64,000 bases of DNA, from contig NZ_SNWR01000001.1 in assembly GCF_004362215.1 (NCBI RefSeq), positions 3,330,001 to 3,394,000 on the forward strand, in the 5' to 3' direction. Source of the DNA: Paractinoplanes brasiliensis. GTDB taxonomy: Bacteria > Actinomycetota > Actinomycetes > Mycobacteriales > Micromonosporaceae. The translations under genes were made by a program, and so were the position numbers. Shown piece by piece: positions 15,016 through 22,853 of this stretch. Position 1 is the stretch's first letter, and each line of letters begins with the position of its first letter. The notes beneath the pieces are model-generated. The model was given only the letters and a program-made list of their open reading frames with translations. It was not told where the DNA came from and did not search any database.

Positions 15016-15909
15016 TCAGGTCACGGCGGCGGTGACGGTTTCCACGGCCGTGGTGAGGTCGGTGAGCTGGACCACCCCGGGGGGCAGGGGCTCGGCCCAG
15101 CCGGGGCCGGCGGCCGCCACGAGCAGGGGCGCGTGCGGTCCGGCGGCAACTTGTTCGAGCTGGGCGGGGTCGGAGCTGACGGGGGTTTGTGACCACAGCA
15201 CGACCACGGTGGGGCCGGTGCGTTCGATCGCGTCGGCCAGGGCGGTGGGGGGCACGCGAGCGCCGTACAGGCGGGCGGGGATGCCGGCCTCGGCCAGGGC
15301 TGCGGCCAGCGCTTCCAGGGGGAGGGTGTGTTGTTCCTCGTCGGCGGCGGCCAGCAGCACCTGCGGCGACCGCAGGCTGCCGGGGCGGGGCACCGAACCC
15401 AGCGCCTCGGTGACGGCACGGGACAGCAGGTGTTCGACCTCCACGAAGCGCTGAGTCGCCTCGTACCGTTCGCCGACGCCGACGAGCACAGGCATGATGA
15501 CGTCGGTCCAGGCGCCGATCACGCCGCGTTCTTCGATCACCATTTCGAGGATGTCGCGCATCGCGGGCGCGTCCAGGCGCATGGCGGCCCGGCCCAGACC
15601 GCGAGCTGCAGCCCCCACGGCGCCGAGAGGGATGGCGTTGCCGCCTCCGTGGCGTGCCGCGCCGGGCGGGGCGCCGTCCAGGGGCGTACGGCGGGCCCAA
15701 GCTGCCGCCTCCGCGGGGGCGACCCCTTGTGCGGTGAGCCGCCTCATCACCTCGAGACGGTCGAGGTCTTCCGCGGTGTAGCGCCGGTGATGGCCCGGGA
15801 CGTGTTCGCTCGGCCCCAGGCCGTACCGCTGGTGCCAGGTGCGCAGCGTCGTCACCGCGACTCCCAGGCGACGGGCGACGGCTCCGGCGGTCAGGCCGTC
15901 AACGCCCAT
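15016..15909 (-). CDS. MerR-family regulator with CarH/LitR-like B12-binding domain
   Basis: This 297-aa protein has an N-terminal MerR HTH (residues 1-70; LTAGAVARRLGVAVTTLRTW, then GHHRRYTAEDLDRL). A four-helix bundle follows at about 95-170 and a cobalamin-binding-like Rossmann domain at 183-290. In CarH/LitR photoreceptors adenosylcobalamin is held by a Trp-x9-Glu-His motif and a lower histidine in an E-x-H motif. Here the first reads Tyr149-x9-Glu159-His160 and the second Glu192-Gln-His194. Such proteins repress carotenoid genes in the dark and release DNA on illumination. It is the last gene of the idi-crtI-crtE transcript and overlaps the idi stop by 11 bp. The frame is open far upstream, but that part is the repeat tail of idi read out of frame. 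Confidence 0.82.
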   Translation of the reverse strand: MGVDGLTAGAVARRLGVAVTTLRTWHQRYGLGPSEHVPGHHRRYTAEDLDRLEVMRRLTAQGVAPAEAAAWARRTPLDGAPPGAARHGGGNAIPLGAVGAAARGLGRAAMRLDAPAMRDILEMVIEERGVIGAWTDVIMPVLVGVGERYEATQRFVEVEHLLSRAVTEALGSVPRPGSLRSPQVLLAAADEEQHTLPLEALAAALAEAGIPARLYGARVPPTALADAIERTGPTVVVLWSQTPVSSDPAQLEQVAAGPHAPLLVAAAGPGWAEPLPPGVVQLTDLTTAVETVTAAVT

Positions 15910-16588
15910 CGGGCTCGACGAAACCCGCGTCGACGGAAGCAGCGAGCCCGGAGGAGGAAGCAGCGGACCCGGAGGAGGGGACAGCGAGCCCGGAGGAGGG
16001 GACAGCGAGCCGGGAGGAGGGGACAGCGAGCCTGGAGGAAGAGGAGGCGAGCCCGGAGGAGGAGGCGAGCCGCTGAGTGACGCCGAGCAGCCAGGGCGCG
16101 TACGGCCGGGAATCGCTCTCCAGTTCCGCGAGCAGCGCCGGCACCGACACCCAGCGCAGGTCGGCCACCTCGTCCGGGTCGGGCGTCGGCCGTACGCCGA
16201 TGGGCAGGTCCCCCACCAGCACATGGTCGTACTCGTATTCGACGCGCCCGGTGGCCGGGTCCTCGGCGTAGTACGCGTACACCCCCACCTCGGTCAGCGG
16301 CACGTCGGCGACTCCGACCTCCTCGACCAGGCGCCGGGCGGCCGCGACGGTCAGCGGCTCGTCGGGCAGGGGGTGGCCGCAGCACGTGTTGGCCCAGCGC
16401 AGCGGGAAGCGGGTCTTGGCCGGTGCGCGTTGTTGCAGCAGCACCCGGCCGGACGGGTCGCGCAGGAAGACGGAGAACGCGCGGTGCAGCTGGCCGGGCG
16501 TCGTGTGGGCGTCGGCGACGGTGGCCGAGCCGAGCGCCACCCCGTCGGCGTCGACGAGTTCGACCAGGTGGGATTCGCGGGCGGTCAC
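15899..16588 (-). CDS. idi: Isopentenyl-diphosphate delta-isomerase, type I, with repeat tail
   Basis: This enzyme interconverts isopentenyl and dimethylallyl diphosphate and feeds the carotenoid pathway. It is a Nudix-fold enzyme with NTCCGHP (catalytic Cys region), the Nudix helix RRLVEEVG and a metal-binding EYEYDHVLVG block. The core ends near residue 175 (PWLLGVTQRL). A further tail of about 50 residues consists of 7-residue repeats such as RLAVPSS and GLAVPSS, encoded by 21-bp tandem repeats; this tail is unusual for the family. It starts at a GTG that overlaps the crtI stop by 4 bp (GTGA). The enzyme is cytoplasmic, and the tail is probably disordered. Confidence 0.9.
   Translation of the reverse strand: MTARESHLVELVDADGVALGSATVADAHTTPGQLHRAFSVFLRDPSGRVLLQQRAPAKTRFPLRWANTCCGHPLPDEPLTVAAARRLVEEVGVADVPLTEVGVYAYYAEDPATGRVEYEYDHVLVGDLPIGVRPTPDPDEVADLRWVSVPALLAELESDSRPYAPWLLGVTQRLASSSGLASSSSRLAVPSSRLAVPSSGLAVPSSGSAASSSGLAASVDAGFVEPDGR
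15938..16072. repeat. 21-bp tandem repeat in the 3' end of idi
   Basis: About six consecutive, partly degenerate copies of a 21-bp unit with core AGCCCGGAGGAGGGGACAGC are seen on the plus strand. They keep the idi frame and encode heptapeptides. Copies at the edges vary in length and sequence, as expected of a minisatellite under replication slippage. Confidence 0.85.
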
Positions 16589-18066
16589 GAGGCCGCCTTG
16601 GTGACGCGGGCCGCCGCGAGCTTGCCGGAGATCAGCACCATCGGCACGCCGACGCCGGGCTGGGTGCCGGAGCCGGTGAAGACCACGTTGTCCAGGCCGG
16701 GGTGCAGGTTGGCCGGGCGGAACGGGCCGGTCTGGGCGAACGTGTGCGCCGCCGCGAAGGGGGTGCCGGCGGCCATGCCCTGATCCTCCCAGTCGGCCGG
16801 GGTGATGATCCGCTGGACCTCGATGCCGTCGCCGAAGCCGATGTAGCCGCGCTGTTCCAGGGTGCGGATCAGTGACGCGGCGTACCGGTCGCCGAGGCCG
16901 CCACGCCAGTCCATCGGGCCGGCCACGAGGTTCGGGGTGGGTGCGAGCACGTAATAACTGTGCCGTCCCTCCGGGGCGAGCGCCGGGTCGGTGTGCGTCG
17001 GGTTGGTCACCAGCAGCGAGGGATCACTCATCAGGGTGCCCCGGTCGATGATCTCGTCGAACGTGCCCTGCCACCGCGCTCCGAAGTGGATGTTGTGGTG
17101 GGCGGTCTTGGTGTAGCCCTGCCGCGAGCCGATGTGCAGCACCACGCAGGAGGGCGAGTACTTGAGCCGGCGCTGCCGGGCCGGGGGCAGCAGGTCGCGC
17201 TTGGCGATCGGCAGGTCGGGGTTGAGGACGACGACGTCGGCGGGGATGCTTTCGCCGTCGGCGGTGATCACCGCGGTGGCCCGCCCGTTGGCCGTCTCGA
17301 CGTCGGCCACCGTGGTCTCGTACCGGAAGGTCACGCCGTGTTTCTCAGCCGCGCCGGCCAGGGCCCGCGGCACGGCGTGCATGCCGCCCTTGGGGAAGTA
17401 GACGCCGGCGACCGAGTCGAGGTAGGCGATCACGGCGTAGATGGCGAGGGCGTCCTGAGGGGCCAATCCCGCGTACATCGCCTGGAAAGAGAAGATGCGC
17501 TGCGTACGGGGGTCGCGGAAGTATTTGTTGATTTTGGGCTGGAGCCGGCGGAACCCGCCCATGCCCAGGAGCTTGAGCAGGTTGAGGTTGACCAGGTCGA
17601 GCGGGGTGTCGAGGTTGCGGTCGATGAAGTGGTCGCGTTCGAGCTTCCACAGCTGCCGGGCGAAGTCGACGAAGCGCAGGTAACCGTCGGCCTCGCGGGC
17701 GCCGCAGACGCGCGCGATCTCGGCCGCCATCCGAACCGTGTCCGTACGCACGTCCAACGTGGACCCGTCGGGGTAGTACGCCCGGTACGCCGGGTCGAGC
17801 GGAGTCAGTTCGAGCCAGTCCGACAGCTTCTCGCCCACGGCCTCGAGGGGCTCGGCGATCAGCTCGGGCATGGTCAGCACGGTGGGGCCGGTGTCGAAGT
17901 CGTAGCCGTCGACGGAGAGCTTGCCGGCCCGCCCGCCCGGCACCGCCTCGCGTTCGACCACGGTGACCTGGCGTCCGGCCGCGGCCAGATGCAGGGCGCA
18001 GGCGAGCCCGCCGAGCCCGGCGCCGACGACCACCACTCGCTCAGTCGGTCCTGTCACAGTTCGCAT
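16585..18066 (-). CDS. crtI: Phytoene desaturase (CrtI family)
   Basis: This 493-aa FAD-dependent enzyme introduces double bonds into phytoene on the way to neurosporene or lycopene. It shows the N-terminal dinucleotide motif VVVVGAGLGGLACALHLA and EREAVPGGRAG. The mid-section YFPKGGMHAVPRAL and the C-terminal GSGTQPGVGVPMVLISGKLAA are both characteristic of CrtI. The start at ATG 18066 is preceded by GGGAGG, 8 bases away; an upstream ATG at 18093 would overlap crtE. The gene order crtE-crtI-idi-regulator on one strand with 23-bp or overlapping junctions marks an operon. The number of desaturation steps cannot be deduced from sequence. Confidence 0.93.
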   Translation of the reverse strand: MRTVTGPTERVVVVGAGLGGLACALHLAAAGRQVTVVEREAVPGGRAGKLSVDGYDFDTGPTVLTMPELIAEPLEAVGEKLSDWLELTPLDPAYRAYYPDGSTLDVRTDTVRMAAEIARVCGAREADGYLRFVDFARQLWKLERDHFIDRNLDTPLDLVNLNLLKLLGMGGFRRLQPKINKYFRDPRTQRIFSFQAMYAGLAPQDALAIYAVIAYLDSVAGVYFPKGGMHAVPRALAGAAEKHGVTFRYETTVADVETANGRATAVITADGESIPADVVVLNPDLPIAKRDLLPPARQRRLKYSPSCVVLHIGSRQGYTKTAHHNIHFGARWQGTFDEIIDRGTLMSDPSLLVTNPTHTDPALAPEGRHSYYVLAPTPNLVAGPMDWRGGLGDRYAASLIRTLEQRGYIGFGDGIEVQRIITPADWEDQGMAAGTPFAAAHTFAQTGPFRPANLHPGLDNVVFTGSGTQPGVGVPMVLISGKLAAARVTKAAS

Positions 18067-18089
18067 GGAACGCACCTCCCGGAGGGACA

Positions 18090-19223
18090 TCATGCCGGTC
18101 GGTGCGTCACGCGGACGGCAAGGTCGATGAGGGCCGTTCGGGCGTCCTCGTGGATGGGGGCAGTCGCCAGCGCCGCGACCCCGTCGGCGACCCGCTCCTG
18201 GATCATCGCTTCGAGCCGGGCGGGCGCGCCGGTCTCGGTGATGATCTGGGCGCGTCGCTGCAGCTGGGCAGGGGTGAAGCCGCCGGAGCCGTCGGCGGGG
18301 TTGACGGCTCCGGCGGAGTTCAGGGCCAGCTCGGCGCGCTGCTCGGGAGTGGCGAGCTTGCGGGCCAGCATCAGCAGGGCGGTCGGTTTTCCCGTACGCA
18401 GGTCGTCGCTCACCGGTTTGCCGGTGACGGCCGGATCCCCGTACACGCCGAGCAGGTCGTCGCGAAGCTGGAACGCCTCACCGACCGCGAGCCCGTAGGC
18501 CCCGTACGCGGAATCGGTCTGCGGATCGGTGTGGCCGGACAGCGCGAGCCCGAGCTGCAGCGGGCGCTGGACGGTGTAGCTGGCCGTCTTGTGCCGGGCG
18601 ACCAGCAGGGCACGCTCGACCGACCAGGCGCCGGGCCGGCTCTCGCCGAGGACGTCGAGGTACTGCCCGGCGATCGCCTCGACACGCATGCGGTCGTAGC
18701 AGGCGCGAACGGTCTGCGGCGCGTTCGAACGCGCCAGCAGCTGGTCGGCCCAGACGAGACAGAGGTCACCGATCAGGATGGCCGCGGCAGCGCCGAATCG
18801 CTCCGAATCGCCGACGCCCCGGTCGTGCTCGTGCCGGTCGGCGAAGATGCGGTGCGCGGTCGGCCGGCCTCGGCGGGTGTCGGACTCGTCCATCACGTCG
18901 TCGTGGACGAGCGCGAACGTGTGCATGAGCTCGAGGGCCGCGAAGGCCGGCAGCATCGGTTCGAGCGGCGCGTCGGGGCCTGCGACGCCGCGCCAGCCCC
19001 AGTAGGCGAAGACCGGCCGGAGTCGCTTGCCACCGGCGAGCACCAGGTCACGGGCGGTGCGGGCGAACCCGCCGAGCGCCGGGTCGACCGAGTCGAGCGA
19101 CGCGATCTGGGCGGCCAGGAAATCGGCCAGGGTGCCCTCGATCGCGTCTATCAGCGCGTGCGGCGACGCGCCCTGGCGGGGAATGCCCCGATGCTGATTT
19201 CCCACGAGCGTGTCATTGGCCAC
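18090..19223 (-). CDS. crtE: Geranylgeranyl diphosphate synthase (polyprenyl synthase)
   Basis: This chain-elongating prenyltransferase makes GGPP for phytoene synthase. It carries the first aspartate-rich motif DDVMD (VHDDVMDESDTRRGRPT) and the second DDLLG (FQLRDDLLGVYGD). The lysine-rich GGKRLRPVFAYW is near the start. Length is about 377 aa. The frame is open to a GTG at 19289, but that would overlap the divergent crtB start. GTG 19223 is preferred: it lies 7 nt after a -10-like TACGGT with no ribosome site, so the transcript may be leaderless. It is first gene of the crtE-crtI-idi-regulator operon and shares a 68-bp control region with crtB. Confidence 0.9.
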   Translation of the reverse strand: MANDTLVGNQHRGIPRQGASPHALIDAIEGTLADFLAAQIASLDSVDPALGGFARTARDLVLAGGKRLRPVFAYWGWRGVAGPDAPLEPMLPAFAALELMHTFALVHDDVMDESDTRRGRPTAHRIFADRHEHDRGVGDSERFGAAAAILIGDLCLVWADQLLARSNAPQTVRACYDRMRVEAIAGQYLDVLGESRPGAWSVERALLVARHKTASYTVQRPLQLGLALSGHTDPQTDSAYGAYGLAVGEAFQLRDDLLGVYGDPAVTGKPVSDDLRTGKPTALLMLARKLATPEQRAELALNSAGAVNPADGSGGFTPAQLQRRAQIITETGAPARLEAMIQERVADGVAALATAPIHEDARTALIDLAVRVTHRPA

Positions 19224-19230
19224 GTGGAGT

Positions 19231-19272
19231 ACCGTACCCTTACTTTGAAGTTGCGTCGATTCGTGCGTCGAT
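19231..19272 (-). promoter_or_regulatory. crtE promoter and candidate CarH-type operator
   Basis: Reading toward crtE, a -10-like TACGGT (19236-19231) lies 18 bp after ATCGAC (19260-19255). That -35 box lies in one of two direct 9-bp repeats, TGCGTCGAT on the plus strand at 19252-19260 and 19264-19272, spaced 12 bp apart. CarH is known to bind tandem direct repeats of about 11 bp overlapping the promoter. These repeats sit in the 68-bp crtE/crtB divergent region and could serve the adjacent regulator. The operator role is inferred. Confidence 0.45.
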
Positions 19273-19291
19273 ATTTTTCCGGAGGGCACCC

Positions 19292-20179
19292 GTGGACATC
19301 GATCTGACCGCTGCCTACGAGCGCTGCCGCGAGCTGCACCGGCGCCACGGCCGCACGTACTACCTGGCGACCAAGCTCCTTCCGGCGTGGAAGCGGCGGC
19401 ACGTGCACGCCCTCTACGGGTTCACCAGGTATGCCGACGAGATCGTCGATCAAACCTGGGAACTTCCTGCGGACGAACGAGCCCGCCGGCTGAGCGAGTG
19501 GTCCGACGCGTTCGTCGGCGGCCTGCGCGGCGAGGCGGTCGATGACCCGCTGCTACCCGCGGTGCTGCACACCATCGCGGTCTTCGACCTCGACGTCGAC
19601 GACTTCGCGACGTTTCTGCGCTGCATGGCGATGGATCTCACGGTCGACCGGTACGCGACCTACGACGACCTGCTGGACTACATGGAGGGTTCGGCCGCAG
19701 TGATCGGCACGATGATGCTGCCGATCCTCGGGTCGCGTGACCCGGCCGCCGCCCGCGAGCCCGCCCGCCAGCTCGGCTTCGCGTTCCAGCTCACCAACTT
19801 CATCCGCGACGTCGCCGAGGACCTCGACCGCGGCCGCGTCTACCTTCCCGAGTCGCACCTCGGCCGGTTCGACGTCACCCGCGCCGACCTCGAGCGCCGC
19901 CAGGCCACCCCCCAGATCAAAGAGCTCATCCGGTACGAGATCGGGGTCGCTCGCGAGCACTACGCGGCGGCCGCCCCCGGCATCGTCATGCTCGAACCCG
20001 CGTCGCAGGCCTGCATGCGCACGGCGTACGCGTTGTACGGCGGCATCCTCGGCGAGATCGAGGCCAACGACTACGACGTGTTCGCCCAGCGCGCGACCGT
20101 GCCCAACCGCCGCCGGGCCGCTGTCGCCGTCCGCAGCCTCCTGACCAGGCCCGGCACACCCGTCCCGATGGCGGCCTGA
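19292..20179 (+). CDS. crtB: Phytoene synthase
   Basis: This enzyme condenses two GGPP molecules to phytoene. It is a 295-aa protein with the squalene/phytoene synthase signatures. The first aspartate motif region is YGFTRYADEIVD, the second is GFAFQLTNFIRDVAEDLDRGRVYLP, and the start has GRTYYLATKLLP. GTG 19292 has GGAGGG five bases upstream. It is divergent from crtE across a 68-bp control region and is followed after 1 bp by the photolyase gene, so the two are co-transcribed. This makes the cluster a light-protection unit. Confidence 0.94.
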   Translation: MDIDLTAAYERCRELHRRHGRTYYLATKLLPAWKRRHVHALYGFTRYADEIVDQTWELPADERARRLSEWSDAFVGGLRGEAVDDPLLPAVLHTIAVFDLDVDDFATFLRCMAMDLTVDRYATYDDLLDYMEGSAAVIGTMMLPILGSRDPAAAREPARQLGFAFQLTNFIRDVAEDLDRGRVYLPESHLGRFDVTRADLERRQATPQIKELIRYEIGVAREHYAAAAPGIVMLEPASQACMRTAYALYGGILGEIEANDYDVFAQRATVPNRRRAAVAVRSLLTRPGTPVPMAA

Positions 20180-20180
20180 G

Positions 20181-21506
20181 GTGCGGGCCGCCGTCGTCCT
20201 GCTGACCCGCGACCTTCGCGTACGCGACAACCCCGCCCTCGCCGCGGCCTGCGCGAACGCGGAACAGGTGGTGCCCCTGTACGTGCTGGACCCGAAGCTC
20301 GGCCGGCTCTCGCCGAACCGCACCCGCTTCCTGCGCCAGGCCCTGGCCGACCTGCGGGCGACCCTGCGGGACAAGGGCGGCGACCTGGTGATCCGTACGG
20401 GCGACCCGGTGGCCGAGGCCGTCGAGGTGGCCCGTGCGGCCGGCGCCGAAGGCATCGGCATGGCGGCCGACGTCAGCCGGTACGCCCGGACCCGTGAGCA
20501 ACGCCTCCGCGAGGAATGCGAGCGGCACCGCATGTCGCTCAAACTCTTCCCCGGCCTGACCGTTGTCGATCCGGGCGCGTTGCGGCCGGGTGGGGGCGGC
20601 AGCGCGTACAAGGTGTTCTCGCCCTATCACCGCACCTGGCGAGCGGCGACCTGGCGCGACGAGGTCGCCACCCCCGACCGGATCACCCTGCCGGACGGGA
20701 TCACGGCCGGACACCTGCCCGACCCGCCTCCGGGCGAGTCACCGGACGCGGCCGTGGGTGGTGAGACCGAGGCCCGCCGCAAGTTCGCCACCTGGATGCG
20801 GCACATCGGGCCCTATCCCGAACTGCACAACGACATGGCCGCCGACGGCACCAGCCGGCTCAGCCCGTACCTGCGCTTCGGCTGCCTGTCCCCACTGGAA
20901 CTGGCCAACGCGGCGATCAAGCAGGGCGCAGAGGAATACGCGCGGCAATTGTGCTGGCGTGACTTCTACTACCAGATCGCGCTGATGATGCCGGACCTGT
21001 CGACCCAGCCGATTCGCCCGTCCGGCGATACTTCTTGGCGTTCCGACACGGACGCGCTGCAGCACTGGCGGGACGGCCTGACCGGCGTTCCGGTGGTGGA
21101 CGCCGGCATGCGGCAGATGCGCGCCGAAGGCTGGATGCACAACCGCGCACGGCTGATCACGGCGGCGTTCCTGACCAAACACCTCGGCGTCGACTGGCGT
21201 CCCGGGGTGCAATGGTTCTTCCGCTGGCTGCTCGACGGGGACGTCCCGAACAATTCAGGTAACTGGCAGTGGGTGGCCGGCACCGGCAACGACACCCGGC
21301 CGTACCGGAAATTCAATCCGATCCGCCAGGCCCAGCGATTCGACCCGGACGGCGTGTACGTTCGGCGCTACATACCCGAACTCAAGGGAATCGAGGGCGG
21401 CGCCGTGCACCAGCCCTGGCGCCTGCCGGACACCGTCCGGCGCGGCCTCGACTACCCGGGGCCGCTCGAGTCACACCGAGATGAGGCGGTGTGGTTGCGG
21501 CCGTGA
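20181..21506 (+). CDS. phr: Deoxyribodipyrimidine photolyase
   Basis: This enzyme repairs UV-induced pyrimidine dimers using light. It is a 441-aa class I photolyase. The N-terminal alpha/beta antenna domain starts VVLLTRDLRVRDNPAL. The C-terminal FAD-binding helical domain contains RFGCLSPLELA, QLCWRDFYYQIA, TGVPVVDAGMRQM, GWMHNRARLITAAFLTKH and GNWQWVAGTGNDTRPY. The start GTG follows the crtB stop directly. Pairing with carotenoid genes under a putative B12 light sensor is a known actinomycete theme. Confidence 0.95.
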   Translation: MRAAVVLLTRDLRVRDNPALAAACANAEQVVPLYVLDPKLGRLSPNRTRFLRQALADLRATLRDKGGDLVIRTGDPVAEAVEVARAAGAEGIGMAADVSRYARTREQRLREECERHRMSLKLFPGLTVVDPGALRPGGGGSAYKVFSPYHRTWRAATWRDEVATPDRITLPDGITAGHLPDPPPGESPDAAVGGETEARRKFATWMRHIGPYPELHNDMAADGTSRLSPYLRFGCLSPLELANAAIKQGAEEYARQLCWRDFYYQIALMMPDLSTQPIRPSGDTSWRSDTDALQHWRDGLTGVPVVDAGMRQMRAEGWMHNRARLITAAFLTKHLGVDWRPGVQWFFRWLLDGDVPNNSGNWQWVAGTGNDTRPYRKFNPIRQAQRFDPDGVYVRRYIPELKGIEGGAVHQPWRLPDTVRRGLDYPGPLESHRDEAVWLRP

Positions 21507-21741
21507 CCCCGCCCGGTTGATTCCGGACGGGTAACAGCGAGGCCCGTCGACCCGTTGCGTCCGTCAAAACGTCGAGGTCGGCGGGCCCCGCGCCCGCTTT
21601 CGGTCACGGTCTTCAGTCATCAAGGAACCGGCACGCTTTTCCCCGTACGTCCGCTTCTCATGCGCGCCGTTCCCAAGCCGTACCCTGATCGCGCGCCCGG
21701 ACTACAGCCGCCGCCACGGTCAGCCGCCCCACGCAAAAACG

Positions 21742-21951
21742 ATGACCGATTTCCCGTACGTGTGGACGTGGCGCTGGCGAACCCTGAACTACCCGGGCGT
21801 GCGCGCCCGAGTCCCCTGGTTCGGAGACAGTATTGACCGAACGGGCCGACGCTGCCGAGTCATCACCCGAGGAACCGGAAACACAGCCCTGCTCGAATTC
21901 GAGGACGGTTACCGGGTCATCACCAGCCGAGCCGGCCTCCGCCGCCGCTAG
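21742..21951 (+). CDS. Small conserved protein (69 aa)
   Basis: This is a short basic protein with the pattern GRRCRVITRGTGNTALLEFEDGYRVITSRAGLRRR. It resembles a family of short actinomycete proteins I remember with an R-G-x-N-x-x-L-V-E-F-x-D-G core, of unknown role. A compact beta-barrel would fit. The ribosome site is weak. About 235 bp separate it from the photolyase gene, and nothing else is evident in that gap. Confidence 0.6.
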   Translation: MTDFPYVWTWRWRTLNYPGVRARVPWFGDSIDRTGRRCRVITRGTGNTALLEFEDGYRVITSRAGLRRR

Positions 21952-22055
21952 TCTCCACTGAAGGTGGCCTGCTGAATCCCCTTCAGGGCGTTATGGCCGG
22001 TCCCGCTGGCGATACTCAGCCGGTAAAGCGGCGTTAGCCGTGCCAAGCGCTGATT

Positions 22056-22649
22056 TCACCCCACCCGCTCCACGTCTGTCACCTTGGCTGAGATCTTCGT
22101 CTTGCTCGACTTCGTCGACAGCGACTGCTCGTCTTCTGTGTAGCTGGGCCCGCTCACCTCGAACGTGCCGATGATCGGCCCGTTCTCATCGCCGAGCAAT
22201 TCGTAAGTGACCTCGAACGTCTCGTCCTCCGAGAGCGCTGGCCCTTGATAGGCCATCTGGACCTTAACTGTCACGTTGCATCCGGCCGACCCGAAACAGT
22301 TCTTCTCGGCAACCTTCGGGGTCAGTCTTATGTCACTCGGGGACAGATCAGGACCAGGGGGTGCCGTCGTCTCAGGCAACTCCTCGTTCGGGATGCCGAT
22401 CTCTCCGGCGTCGAGACCACCGTACGGGTCGGTGACTGCTGTTGCCGTGGCGACGGCGTCGTCCTTCGCGTTCTGGTTGTCGGCGTATGCGCTACCCGAG
22501 AGCCAGCCCGACGCGAACAGGGCGAGCGCCGCCACGGTCGCGGCAGGAATAGCCCAGGCCAGATTCAGTCGCCGCGGCTGGGCGGGTACCGATGGCTCAA
22601 GGTTGGCAGTGGGCGGCTGCGACTCGATCGACGGTGGTTCAGAAGTCAT
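22056..22649 (-). CDS. Membrane-anchored extracellular protein of unknown function
   Basis: This 197-aa protein has a proline-rich cytoplasmic N-terminus of about 30 residues and one membrane helix (AWAIPAATVAALALFASGWLSG). The acidic extracellular part of about 145 residues contains two cysteines (KNCFGSAGCNVTVKVQM), likely disulfide-bonded, and a beta-rich ending. No catalytic motif is seen. The ATG at 22649 has AGGAG eight bases upstream. It stands alone between the carotenoid region and the ECF sigma operon. A single-domain surface protein is the most that can be said. Confidence 0.72.
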   Translation of the reverse strand: MTSEPPSIESQPPTANLEPSVPAQPRRLNLAWAIPAATVAALALFASGWLSGSAYADNQNAKDDAVATATAVTDPYGGLDAGEIGIPNEELPETTAPPGPDLSPSDIRLTPKVAEKNCFGSAGCNVTVKVQMAYQGPALSEDETFEVTYELLGDENGPIIGTFEVSGPSYTEDEQSLSTKSSKTKISAKVTDVERVG

Positions 22650-22853
22650 GAGAAGAGCTCCTGTTCAACGGGCTGTCAGCATCCCGCGCTCTGTAGTGCA
22701 CAAAGCCCGGTAACTCGGACGCTCTTCTGCTCCGGCCTGCCCATCTCGGGTGGCCGCCCAGCCGCGGACGCCTACCAAGTACCTGATGGTTTCCGGCTAT
22801 CTACGCCCACCGACAGCTCGGCAGCGGCACAGCGGGAATTCCTGTCAACTGCT

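Noticed and set aside
15016..16224. A longer 402-aa MerR-type protein with a Pro/Ser repeat N-terminus
   Set aside because: The extra N-terminus is the idi repeat tail read in another frame; the HTH begins at the ATG at 15909.
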